Notes under the pieces: model-generated
Seen by the model: the letters and a program-made list of their open reading frames with translations, nothing else
What the model was told of the DNA's origin: nothing
Database searches by the model: none
Part shown: in pieces, positions 1-11,416 of the stretch
How the letters are laid out: every line of letters begins with the position of its first letter
Numbering within the stretch: position 1 is the first letter of the stretch
Source: Mimachlamys varia
Lineage: Eukaryota > Mollusca > Bivalvia > Pectinida > Pectinidae
Assembly: GCA_947623455.1 (NCBI GenBank)
Contig: OX392532.1
Location: 4,299,501-4,363,500 of the forward strand
Direction of reading: 5' to 3'
DNA: 64,000 bases
Made by a program: the position numbers and the translations under genes

Positions 1-347
1 CCTGTGCTGCACTAACACTAATACATTTTGATTATATAATATAGAAAATCAAAATAAAATGTTTGTTTTTTTTTAACAAATCTGTTTTATTTTATCATTC
101 ACTTACTGATTCATTGAACAGAAGGTGTTTTATTCGACTTTCCATTTAAGTTATTTTGCTGTTTCAAAAAGAAAGTATTTATATGTAATCCCTTCAAAGT
201 TTAGATGTTTAGATATCACGAATCAGTAGACTATCAATCTCGATCATAAATTATTTAAATGTCTTCCTTCCTGTACATGTGGTAATGCACAAGAAACTAT
301 AAGTGGGAAGGTCATGATTAGTTTACGTTTGAGAACTACATCTGATG
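1..347. other. AT-rich non-genic DNA
   Basis: AT-rich sequence with short T and A runs. I see no supportable reading frame, RNA gene or repeat here. Confidence 0.6.
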
Positions 348-551
348 ACAGCGCCACTGGCGGCAGATTGAAGCAACAATGAGTTCGTGAGTTGTGTATT
401 TAACGGTCACTATATATTTAACTTCAGAGTCCTCGAATAATCATCCGGGTCATATAACAGCGCCACTAGCGGCAGATTGAAGCATCAGTGAGTTGTTCGT
501 GTGCTGTGTGTTTACCGGTCACTATTTAACTTTAGAGTCCTCGAATAATCC
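348..551 (+). repeat. Two-copy direct repeat, ~109 bp
   Basis: Two imperfect copies stand head to tail, at about 349-442 and 458-550. Both open with a GCGCCACTRGCGGCAGATTG core and close with TCCTCGAATAATC. The spacing is 108-109 bp and several substitutions separate the copies. It reads as a small local duplication; no coding potential is evident. Confidence 0.75.
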
Positions 552-1531
552 CCGAAGTTTTAGGGGTGATTTTATTATCGGTGTTACGTAATATCAGCGC
601 TTTAAGGCGCCTTGATATTCCGTTTATCACTTCTTGCACGACAGTCCGCATGCTGCCTCCAAAATCTTATTAGGATTTAAACATTTAAGAGCCAATCAAA
701 CGTTGCCTTGACTATTATCGTGGAGTCAGAGCTAACTCTTCCTCTGTCTATTTATAGGACGTGTTTACCGTAAAACAAACACCAGCATTTAAATGATCAA
801 TAATTGTACATTTACCAGAATAGACACGTCTGGTTCTACAAACAAACGATGTTACTGTAGGAGTTATCATCGCTATAAAGTTCACCATATTGGATATCGT
901 TCACTCGCTATTTAACCAAATAAATCTTTACAAATTATTTCCAATAATTGATTGATAGAATAATTGAATTTACATCACTGATAGCTCCTGTCTTATTTGT
1001 TTTGGTAAGTGCCAGCTAATGGGACCAACGATTAATTATAACGATACAAAAGCTGCCTCCTGCTTTGTTTACTCGGCAAATATCCGATGTTGAAATGGCA
1101 CCAAATTTGATACGGCCCTCGAGCACCATTGTTACTGGCAACAAGCATGAAACACCAAGCTTAAACACACGATACGTTTAAGCTCTTTCTAAATCAGTAA
1201 TCACAAAGGTAAACGCGAATTTGAAGCTAACTTTTAATGTCGGGGAAACGTAAACGATTGAGTATACAGCCAGCTTAATGAACATATCACTGACCAGCTT
1301 TATTAGGGTAAGGGACCTCCATCAGAGCACCAGGTCTAACCTTGGCGGCAATGCTAATTATCTAATTATCGGTGTTGCTCTTTTTCTGCTTGTCACTTAC
1401 TTCAATGCCCTACCTGTTAATGAGGCCCATCGATCTCTTACACCTTCACGCCTTCGATTATTGGCAATCCATAACTTTAACAATTCCTACCAACGTTTTG
1501 TATTACTCGTTCTTTACTTGTAAAGCTTTAC
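552..1531. other. Non-genic spacer
   Basis: Unique sequence. A small interrupted palindrome lies at about 586-622 (AATATCAGCGC against GGCGCCTTGATATT). An 81-codon ATG-initiated frame at 1278-1523 contains one hydrophobic stretch but has no recognisable domain or splice context, so it is not called a gene. Confidence 0.5.
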
Positions 1532-2265
1532 TTCTACAGCGATCGGTCCACTCCTTCTGTCGAGCTCCCGGTAGATGTCATTAGTTCTACAGCGAACGGT
1601 CCACTCCTCATACCAAAATCTCCCTATAAGTCATTAGTTCTACAGCGACCGGTCCACTCCTCATACCAAAATCTCCCTAGAAGTCATTAGTTCTACAGCG
1701 ACCGGTCCACTCCTCATACCAAAATCTCCCTAGAAGTCATTAGTTCTACAGCGACCGGTCCACTCCTCATACCAAAATCTCCCTAGAAGTCATTAGTTCT
1801 ACAGCGACCGGTCCACTCCTCATACCAAAATCTCCCTAGAAGTCATTAGTTCTACAGCGACCGGTCCACTCCTCCTGTCGACCTCCCCGTATATGTCATT
1901 ATAGTTCTACAGCGACCGGTCCACTCCTTCTGTCGAGCTCCCGGTAGATGTCATTAGTTATACACCGACCGGTCCACTCCTCATACCAAAATCTCCCTAG
2001 AAGTCATTAGTTCTACAGCGACCGGTCCACTCCTCATACCAAAATCTCCCTAGAAGTCATTAGTTCTACAGCGACCGGTCCACTCCTCCTGTCGACCTCC
2101 CCGTATATGTCATTATAGTTCTACAGCGACCGGTCCACTCCTCCTGTCGACCTCCCCGTATATGTCATTAGTTCTACAGCGACCGGTTCATTCCTTCTGT
2201 CGAACTGTCATTAGTTCTACAGCGACCGGTCCACTCCTTCTGTCGAACTCCCTGCATATGTCATT
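1532..2265. repeat. Minisatellite, 53-bp unit, ~14 copies
   Basis: The core TTCTACAGCGACCGGTCCAC recurs every 53 bp; successive TCATTAG marks fall at 1631, 1684 and 1737. Two unit types alternate in blocks. One continues TCCTCATACCAAAATCTCCC; the other continues with a CTGTCGA-containing tail ending in TATGTCATTAG. The last units are truncated. The mixture of two types in one array suggests unequal exchange between variants. Confidence 0.93.
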
Positions 2266-4091
2266 TTTCCATTCATTTACAAATATTGGAAAAGTCTGTA
2301 ATATTATTCGTATTAGATTAAAGATTGAGTGTTTTTGAAATAATGTATTTCTATTTATCTACCTTATATTTGTACATGTACATGAAGATAATGCATAAAT
2401 AAGAATAAAATGGAACGCCTTCTCTCGTTATGATGTTCCCCAACTTCTATGTTTAGTTTTTGAGACGTTATTCTGAATTCAGTGAACATTGATTTATCCT
2501 TACTTTCAATAGACTTAATTAACTTGAACACAGTGACCCGATCCGTGACCTCTGACAATATGCTTTCGTAGAGATATATTAGATTTTGGTTTATCATTCC
2601 AAAAGAAGCATCAGAGTGTTTTTATAAACTGATGTATGAAAATCAATTGGAAAACCTCCTCTTTAACAGGTACCTCAGATACAAGGAAGAGTGATAAATA
2701 TAGTGTTTCAATTTGACGTATGTAATAAACATGTATTAGCTCCAATGAACTATGCCTTTCAGTGCAAAGTAATAAAACACAGTTAGAGCGAAGGCGTGAA
2801 CAGATGACAGCAGTATCGGTGTACGTGGCGGTATAGTACTGGAGCTGAAACCAAGTCTCTATGGATAAAAAAAAGCTAATATTTTACACGTAGAAACGAT
2901 GTATCAACGTATAGAATAACAGTTTATCAATATCAGAACATGTCAGAAAACATATGTGCTACAAATATTGTATATGGCAAGCCAAGTTGTCATTCATTCA
3001 CGAAGCATGATGTAGTATTTTACAAAATGAAATAAGATATCTTATAAAACAACAGAACACTGTGACTTTGCCACAAGGCCTTTCTGCCATCTCGGACTGC
3101 TTCAGGCGGACTGTTTGTTTCTTTTACGTAGCCGGGATTTTTAATATCATTTGAAAAAAAAAGTTTTGGAAATTTTGACCGTCGCGTTAGACTCAAGAAC
3201 GAATAAAAATGATCTTATATAGACTATCTTATATACGTGTGATATATATGATATCTTATAAAGAAAATTAGAAGGTATATCTTATCGATTACATTTGTAT
3301 AAAAGATAACCTATACTGGTATATTGTTTGTCCCACTTGGTAATTTCTATTAAATTTTGTTATATGAATATTTCATATTGATGTATCATATTACACCTTT
3401 GCTGTTGTGAGAAATTCATCATTATAATGTGTTTGTATAGTAATGGTACCGAGACAACAATATCGGTCATGAGGCACCACGAAGATATGAACATGCATAT
3501 GAACGTAATACACTTTATACTTTATATAGCACAAACAAAAGGCTATAGATCTACACATATATGCATTATGTTATGGAATTTTTTATCAAAGTAATCTATC
3601 ATGCGGTTATCCGGAAAATGATATCATGTTCTCCTTCGTTCCTCATCCGAGCATAAATAATTTCATGTCTAAAGTATTCAAAAACAACAAAGACACATGA
3701 ATAGGTTCATCGACTCTATAATGAGCCCAGACAAGTTCGTGTACAACAGTGTATTGAAAAAATATATATATATATTCAGAATGTTCGTAATCCGTGATCA
3801 CTTAAGTCCAAAATATTTCAATCCACATATCCTCCGCGTCCTCTACGAATAGACATTACCCATTTTATTTCTACAACAACAAATATTAACGTTAAACTCT
3901 GATCACAATAAGATGATATAGAAAAAGAAAAAAACAATATACGTGTACACTGGTGTGATACGAAGTCGTCGGTGATCCTATGCATGTACCCCACGTACAT
4001 ACATGTACCTCACACGGTTAACATAAAAGCTAGACCGAAAACTAACGAAACGAAATGCGTAGAATTGGGTTGGTTGCCAACATGTGTGTGA
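2266..4091. other. AT-rich non-genic DNA
   Basis: No gene is supported. The stretch contains TA-rich low-complexity patches (about 3215-3310 and 3760-3775). Short frames on the minus strand (2364-2597, 3818-4000) have no recognisable product. Confidence 0.55.
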
Positions 4092-4235
4092 AATTATTAA
4101 AATAAAATCCGAAGGTGGGAGAAATGTGGGAATTATCAAACTACAGTCCGAAGGTGGAGAAAGTGTGGGAATTATCAAACAACAGCCCGAAGGTGGGGAA
4201 AGTGTGGGAATTATCAAAATACAGCATAAAACAGC
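4092..4235 (+). repeat. Short tandem repeat, 39-bp unit, ~4 copies
   Basis: GTGGGAATTATCAAA recurs at exactly 39-bp spacing (4128, 4167 and 4206 for the GGGA mark), with CCGAAGGTGG in each unit. Because 39 is a multiple of three, the plus strand stays open and reads as 13-residue repeats (core IIKxQxEGGESVG) within a 92-codon frame at 4084-4362. No domain is recognised, so coding is unproven. Confidence 0.8.
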
Positions 4236-4828
4236 AGTGTACAAAATGTCTGATCAAAATGTAAGAAATATGTACATGTTTGCAAAAACACATCATCAGA
4301 ATATGTGTATGAGAAAGAGGGCTGTAATGCTCTTTGATCAGGCGCTGTTAACCATTAATTAATGAGTAGACGTTATTTCGTGCTGATTCAGTGATACCTC
4401 AGAATTCCTATCATTGACGACAACAGACATTCCTGAGGTGGAGTCGACATGGGAATATTATAGGTTGGACCAGAACTGAACCTGGGCGGTTTATAGGGGA
4501 AAAATGAACCGTAGGCAGAGAAATGGGTACGCACGGCGAGATCAAAACAGAATTTTTGGTTATTGATTTAACATAGAAACGGCAACAGGGCGTATACATG
4601 TATATACAAATGTACTTATGGACTTTTTTTTAATGGCTGAAAGTGAAATAAATTTAATTTAAACGAACACGTTTTTCAACCGGACGCACACACAAGTACT
4701 CTCATTTCCTGCTCGGGCTTCTAGTTTAAACGTGGCTCTGTTTTGATAAGTATTCACATACAACAATTAAAAGAGAGTGACAGCCGGGTTGTCATTGATT
4801 TCACCGGTACCGACTTACTACATAAGGA
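4236..4828. other. Non-genic spacer
   Basis: Unique sequence. The downstream remainder of the 39-bp-repeat frame ends at 4362. Nothing else is supportable. Confidence 0.5.
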
Positions 4829-4966
4829 CTGGAAATCCTTTTTTTAACTTTTATAGTACTACTAAAGTTCAGGTGTTACATCCATAATTACACGAAGCCC
4901 TTTGGCTAAATATGGATGTAACAGCTGAACTTAGCACTATGAATATTAAAAAAACTTTAATCCATA
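4829..4966 (-). mobile_element. Diverged hairpin element, family H1 (copy C)
   Basis: The stretch folds back on itself. The left arm contains GTTCAGGTGTTACATCCATA and the right arm contains its near-complement TATGGATGTAACAGCTGAAC, around a GCCCTTTGGC-type loop. The outer arms, GGAAATCC with a T run against an A run with CTTTAATCC, extend the pairing. The ATCCATAT core, loop style and downstream ATCCATATATT junction match the hairpins at 38921-39072 and 53262-53415, so I read it as an old member of that family in the orientation of the 53.3-kb copy. Confidence 0.6.
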
Positions 4967-5172
4967 TATTAAATTTTTACTTCAGAACATTTTTTTTCTT
5001 CTATTGATGTTTTTTTCTAAAAATGAGTTTACTACCTGCGTTTGTATTTGCGTCGTCATCTAAACAACATTGGCCAAATTTGAATAAAAGTAGGGCCAAT
5101 GATAAAAATAAGTTTGTTCTCCGTGTTATTCGAAGCGAAGTGACAAGACTCGCTTTGAACAAGCTTGGTCTA

Positions 5173-5746
5173 TGACGTCATCAATATAAGTAAACCACGT
5201 ATTACGTCTCGAGAACTTCTGTGTGCAATAGTAATGTGTATTATAGGACTGTAACAATTTGCTTAAACGTTTATTACTTATCTTTAAATTTTGATAGAAT
5301 TAGTGTGCGTTATTATATTTCGAACCGATTTTGAACAGCAAATCAAGTGAAGACAACAATAAAATTGATGACGTCACAATAGCGATTATGACGTAACAAT
5401 AATAAATGTTGTATGAAGCACTGGGTGTTATTTAAAGATTGGTTGTTATTTTTTTGGTATTCATTGGTGTGTAACATACATTAGCGTTCCTTTATATTGA
5501 ATGGTGCGCAAATATATATATGCCAATATATGTTACTTACCAATGAATGTCAAAAATATGACAACCAATTCTTATATTTACATTTGATGTTACTGTGACA
5601 TAGTTGATGCAGATTTAGACATATAGTAATAGTCAAAACATGTTTCAACGTCAGGGCAAACCCAGTCAGAGATCAGCCACCCGTTGACAGTGGAATAATA
5701 CATCTCCAATGCTACACTTATGACGTCATAAGCATAATGACGTTAT
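5173..5746. promoter_or_regulatory. Cluster of CRE-like TGACGT motifs
   Basis: Perfect TGACGTCA octamers occur at 5173-5180, 5369-5376 and 5721-5728, with variants TGACGTAA at 5389-5396 and TGACGTTA at 5739-5746. This octamer is the binding site of CREB/ATF bZIP factors. No gene start is visible nearby, so regulatory function is only inferred; the motifs may instead belong to transposon debris, since a TGACGTCA octamer also lies near the palindrome at 53980. Confidence 0.35.
5438..5570. mobile_element. Fold-back element, family H2 (copy 1)
   Basis: Arms of about 45 bp pair imperfectly across a ~43-bp spacer. ATTGGTTGTTATTTTTTTGG and CATTGGTGTGTAAC on the left face GTTACTTACCAATG and ATGACAACCAAT on the right. 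The right arm and its downstream TTATATT align with the fold-back at 37217-37335. No transposase is present; it is best read as a non-autonomous hairpin MITE. Confidence 0.65.
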
Positions 5747-6241
5747 GATATCTTAATGTATGTTATTGGAAAATAACATACATCGGGCAAAGTAGCTTCA
5801 TCTAGTCTCTGTGTAGTAGACATGTAAATATAGGCGTATGGTGGCAACTGCTTCTTAGCATTGTGTAAATGGGAAAATGCGGAGCAAGTGTAAATATATT
5901 CGTATTAAAAGTATTCTGATGGTTATATTTATATGAATAGTTGCAGTGCAAATGTAATATATAAAACTATGTTAACAGCATGCACCGGTGGTAAAAGATG
6001 TATACATATCATTATATCAAAACACAATTAGTTGATTAACTTTCTCAACGTATCAAGATTCATCATACATCTGATTTGTTACCAAACAGAGATTGTATGG
6101 CATCCATAACTTGTAAATATAAGTACATTGGAGTTCATATAAATATAACTATTGTCAATGTGTCTTTCAACACGGTTTCAATTGTAAAAATATAGCTCTA
6201 GAATACAAAAGTCAACACATCAAGTTTGTCTATAACGTATG
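5571..6241. other. AT-rich non-genic DNA
   Basis: Apart from the last CRE-like motifs, only AT-rich unique sequence is visible. Confidence 0.5.
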
Positions 6242-6353
6242 GTGGCTGATTTCTGCCATCTCGCCTTTTCGCCTTTTTCGCGTAAAATGTACATGTGCAA
6301 GGCGAAAAAAGTACGCGAAAAGGCGAAAAGGCGAGATGGCAGAAATCAGCCAC
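6242..6353. mobile_element. Near-perfect palindrome (hairpin MITE), 112 bp
   Basis: GTGGCTGATTTCTGCCATCT at 6242 is matched at the other end by AGATGGCAGAAATCAGCCAC ending at 6353. The arms run about 43 bp through a GCCTTTTCGCC/GGCGAAAAGGC core, and the one obvious difference is a single extra base in the T run of the left arm. A ~26-bp loop containing ACATGT separates them. The near-identity of the arms points to recent insertion or gene conversion. Confidence 0.75.
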
Positions 6354-7350
6354 AATAATAACGCTTTTAGAAACCAAATAATGTAATTTCTGGCTCTCCC
6401 CGTGTGTACGTTTTATTTGTGATACGGTAGTTTATTATGATAATTGTATACATGTATAACTGTATAAAGCGCCAATAGACTCAAGGTTGATAAGAAACAA
6501 GAACTTCTCTGCTACACGCCGCGCCACATCTTATTTACTTCACAATCTACTTTCAATCAATATGTTAGGTTGTTAATTTGAATAATATGAATCTTACAAT
6601 TGTGTATTGTACTACTTTACGAGTGAGAGATACGAACAGGTGTCACCTGAATATTAGGTAAGTTTAGTATTCGATGTTAAATTGGCATGAAAACCTTTAT
6701 TTACTCAATGAATATAGAGGTCCAGTACAACGTGTCCTTGTCGTATTCAGCGTTTTTTTATGGTTCTTGTGGGAGGGGGGGGGGGGCTTATAAGGACATG
6801 TGGTTCTTAACGCACACCTGGTACTGTTCGGTCAACTTGAACAACTTTGAATAAAATGTAACTAAAGCTTCGATATCGCCTGAAAATAATAACATAATGT
6901 AATTAGTAAGGAAAGGGAATCTAGAAAAAGGTACGCTTTTCTTTGAAATATCTCTTTCAAGATCTTGAGAGAAAACTAAATTTTTCAATCAATGTATTAG
7001 GACTGAAATCTCGTCAACTATCTTCCTCCCGTGACACTTCTACAGTAGAGTCTGTTTCAATAAGCGAGCGACGTACATTCAACATACTTCACACTACAGT
7101 GTATGTATACATCTGAGAATGATCAATGTCTTGTTTCTAGTTTTGTTTGACAACCAAATGTATTACTTCATAATACCGCAGATAAGTACATACCGTTGTG
7201 TTAGTCCGAGAATGTTTGACACAAAACGTTAAAAATTATTTAATTAGGCTTTGTTTGACAAGTAAATTGATTTTAATGATAATCGATCTGCGTATGTCTA
7301 TGGCACATAATTTATGTATGGGTAACTTTCGGAAGTAAATGTCTGTCTTC
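6354..7350. other. Non-genic spacer with G run
   Basis: Unique AT-rich DNA with a run of 12 guanines at 6775-6786. The 66-codon minus frame at 6788-6988 has no recognisable features. Confidence 0.5.
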
Positions 7351-8275
7351 AACGGGAAACCGACCTACATATCTAGTCAGAAAGACCAATCTGATTATAG
7401 AATCGGACGACAACGGGAAACCGACCTACATATCTAGTCAGAAAGACCAATCTGATTATACAGTAGAACCGGACGACAACGGGAAACCGACCTACATATC
7501 TAGTCAGAAAGACCAATCTGATTATAGAACCGGACGACAACGGGAAACCAACCTACATATCTAGTCAGAAAGACCAATCTGATTATAGAATCGGACGACA
7601 ACGAGAAACCGACCTACATATCTAGTCAGAAACCGACCTACATATCTAGCCAGAAAGACCAATCTGATAATAGAATCGGACGACAACGGGAAACCGACCT
7701 ACATATCCAGTCAGAAAGGCCAATTTGATTATAGAACCGGACGACAACGGGAAACCAACCTATATATCTAGTCAGAAACCGACCTACATATCTAGTCAGA
7801 AAGGCCAATCTGATTATAGAATCGGACGACAACAGGAAACCGACCTACATATCTAGTCAGAAAGACCAATCTGATTATAGAACCGGACGACAACGGGAAA
7901 CCGACCTACATATCTAGTCAGAAAGACCAATCTGATTATAGAATCGGACAACAACGAGAAACCAACCTCCATATCCAGTCAGAAAGACCAGCCTGATTAT
8001 AGAATCGGACGACAACGGGAAACCGACCTACACATCTAGTCAGAAAGACCAATCTGATTATTAACAACGAGAAACCAACCTACATATCTAGTCAGAAACC
8101 AACCTACATATCTAGCCAGAAAGACCAATCTGATTATAGAATCGGACAACAACGGGACACCAACCTATATATCTAGTCAGAAAGACCAATCTGATTATAG
8201 AATCGGACAACAACGGGACACCAACCTATATATCTAGTCAGAAAGACCAATCTGATTATAGAATCGGACGACAAT
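7351..8275. repeat. Minisatellite, 61-bp unit, ~15 copies
   Basis: Units carry ACCGACCTACATATCTAGTC, AGAAAGACCAATCTGATTAT and CGGACGACAACGGG; regular spacing is 61 bp (for example 7470 to 7531). Several units are internally truncated, leaving partial copies joined at AGTCAGAAACC. One unit has a 4-5 bp insertion near 7462. The array ends abruptly in unique sequence at about 8275. Confidence 0.93.
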
Positions 8276-11200
8276 GCTTGTTGAAGAACCTTACGTTATG
8301 CAAAGTAAAAGATAAAACTTTAAAGTAGCCATGATCCAGGTACGTTTAATATTCTATGAACACATTTTCTTGCAGTGATTGTACAGAAACCTGTAACGAA
8401 CTCGACATACATAAAGTACAAAAACATGTCGATGTCGACAATTATAATTTTACACTAACTTATTATACAAACGGACTGTTAAAGGTAGCATGCTGTCAAA
8501 TATGGAAGGATGCGATTAATTGAGATTAATATGTGATTTCTGATATCTACACAGTCAACTCTCTGCATCAACATCTATCACTAAGTGCTGAGGGCGCACC
8601 TGCCTCAGCTACATATTGTACCGTTATTTAAACGGCTACCAACGTAACTATAAATGTTTGATACCTGAATTCAGCATCTCATGAAGGACTAGAGCGAGAA
8701 TCAGGACCTTGTACAATTGTGCTGGGAAATTGTTATGTTTCTGGAAAATCCGTTTTCGTAGCTCTTCTACGTTTTACGGCACAAGGTCACTTTGATTACT
8801 TTGCCATAAATCCTTTGATCTATTTGAGTACTTCTACTAAACGACAATTTACATGACAAGCTTATCGTGCGAGCCAATCAACCTCCAATGAATCGACTTG
8901 TCTCGAGTTTTTTTTTTTTTAAACATTTACAATTTAACAGAAATAGAACTATAAATTTAAACTTATTTGAATATTTTTTGTCCTCATTAATCAAAACCTG
9001 CAGCCTGTGTCTTTTGGTTCGGCACATTACGAATGACCGGCGATACAACACGGCCTGCTAATCGATTCCGAGATATTGACGAATGTTTAGCTGACAATGA
9101 GCGTTGCTTTATCGCTGTGATAGCGGCCCTGTACAGATACTGCAGGAATCATCCCAGTCCCTATCTACAGTAATTGTTGTAGTCATCAAAGGATGTTTCA
9201 CACTACCCGTCAACTCTACCTCACAGAAGTGTTTGTTCTTCGGGACAATACAGCCATTCTCTAGCTCTCGTGTTACAACACAACTGAAAAAGAGGGAATT
9301 ATCAACGTTATCCAGTGATAAAGCTTATAGGCTAGCCGGATTCAAACTTTACACTTACCAGAACATAGAATGAGATAGAACAATTTTTAGTATTCTAAAT
9401 ACCAGGAAAGGAAGAGGCGAATTTTCACATTCCAGTTTGAATGGGTCTGGAAATAAGACTGAAGATCGGATAGAGAATAGAAATCATTAGGAGCAATGTC
9501 GTATACTAGTATGTAAATAATGTCAGCGTAAATACCAGGGAAGGTTTGGAGTTGATTCGCCGTCAGAACGCCAACACAAACTCATTTACATAACGATGCA
9601 GAAGGAGGGGGCTCAAAGCTCCAAAACAATCCATTGATTATTCCAGCAAGTTGGACGTTAGGTCCACGCGACGTTCGAAGAGCTATTCATTATAACGTGA
9701 TTTTTACGGCTGGTTTCCAGAATTTGATTGAGTGCCTAACTACCCATTAAATAGACGAGCACGCGCTCTCCGGACCTAGTGGAAACAGACAGCCGTCATA
9801 ACCATATGTGAACTTAGATTGAACAATCGGGTTCTGATTGACGAAAAGGAAATGAAAATCGTTCTTTAGAGTGTGATAATTTGATGGTTTATTTCTCGGT
9901 GGGATGTGGTGACTTTAATTTGATGTCTGGGATTAAATTCACGGAAACTTTCTATTGTGTTCCTCTTTGGTAAGGTTTTGCACAGTTTCGTTGAAAGATC
10001 CTGCTGAGGGATTATTTTGACTTTTAATTTATCTTTTTATTTTCTTATTTCTTAAGTTTTTTATTGACATTGCCTATAAATGGATTAACTAACAAATACG
10101 AATTGTATTGAAGTATGATATGTTTTGCAGTTATCTCTGTTGCTCTTTTCTCTCTCTTTTAATCTCTATGAATTATGGTATCATATATCGAGCAGATTAC
10201 ACAAAATATTGAAATAATAAGTTAGGACAATTTTATATCATACAAAAATGGTTTGAAAGTTTTCCTCCTTTGCTAGCAATTGCTGATTATCATTCTTTTG
10301 TACAGAATGTTGTTCCGCTTATACACTTTTAAAATATTCTAGGTACGGTATATATTTTCACAGTTTCGTTGATGCATCTAAATACTACATGTAGGCGTAC
10401 GTTGTGCCTCCCCGCATTACTCTTGTTTGTATATAGTTATGCTGCTTCTGAAACAATTATAATCTAGGACTAAACGAGGGAACATAGCATCCTTCTGACA
10501 GGTCTTTGTAGAAAAGGACTTATATAGGCTTAGCCTTTGTTCATTTTTGTTTAAATATATTATATTGCTGTTAAATGCAACAGGATTGGGCACAAGTTAT
10601 ACAGCTTATATCGAGCCCTTAGCCTGTTGTCTGATTCCTTCAGCGTAATGCTATATTTGTATGCATAAATATTTGTATGTATTATAAATGTATTGTTAAT
10701 ATAATATTTCTAAATTGCAAGCTAAATACATTTTGCATTTTTTGGCTGGCCAAAACTAATCTTATTTCAATTATAAAACAAAACCTGAACGACGCGCCTG
10801 GACTGCTCCAGCTATTTCGAGCTGCTCCTAAGGTTTCGATTAGATGGTGCTATAGTGATATATTTCCGTTCTTTATTACATTCACAATATCTCCGTTGCA
10901 TTAATGGAGACTTGTGATCTTCTGAATAGCGATGTTATGTGTTAATCACTGTATAACTGATACCGCAATGTGCAAATGAAGATGACATTCTATTCAGAGA
11001 ACTTATAATTAACAGTGCACAATGTTGGGATTTAACTCAAATATAACAAAAGCTGTTCAGAATATTTTAGCACTATTTTCTTACCTCTTTATATACAAGT
11101 AACAACAGCTTTCCAAATATTTCTCTTTTGGCAAAATCATTCTGATACAAGGAAACTAGTGATAAATAAGTAATGTCTCTATTTACATTTTATTTTATAA

Positions 11201-11354
11201 TTTGATCCCGTTGAATATATTTGTGAGCAATGTCATATCCATCTGCCATTATCATTATCAACTATATTTTGTTTGACCCATTCGCCGAATAGTTTCCTAA
11301 TGTTTTCCTTACATTTTTTGTTTTATCAAATACAAATTATTGATGATGAGTCTA
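8276..11354. other. Non-genic DNA upstream of the transporter
   Basis: About 3 kb of unique AT-rich sequence. Small frames at 8867-9061, 9104-9373 (begins at TTG, not ATG) and 10677-10904 carry no recognised domain. A non-coding first exon and promoter of the transporter at 11417 must lie in or beyond this stretch if the acceptor at 11368 is used, but I cannot place them. Confidence 0.45.
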
Positions 11355-11369
11355 CACTATCTTTACAGG
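11355..11369 (+). promoter_or_regulatory. Candidate 3' splice site before the transporter
   Basis: CTATCTTTACAG ends at 11368, giving an acceptor with a short pyrimidine tract. The following exon sequence has an in-frame TAG at 11372-11374, so nothing upstream can be translated into the transporter. The exon would therefore open in 5' untranslated sequence, with the first ATG at 11417. Confidence 0.45.
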
Positions 11370-11416
11370 TGTAGCTGACAAAACCGGAACCGGAAGTGAG
11401 AATACTAAACGTCAGG

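Noticed and set aside
1278..1523. 81-residue membrane ORF
   Set aside because: It has an ATG and a hydrophobic stretch, but an overlapping frame is also open, and there is no family match or splice or polyA context.
9104..9373. 89-codon ORF upstream of the transporter
   Set aside because: It begins at TTG and has no recognisable motif; it could be an exon but nothing in the sequence supports it.
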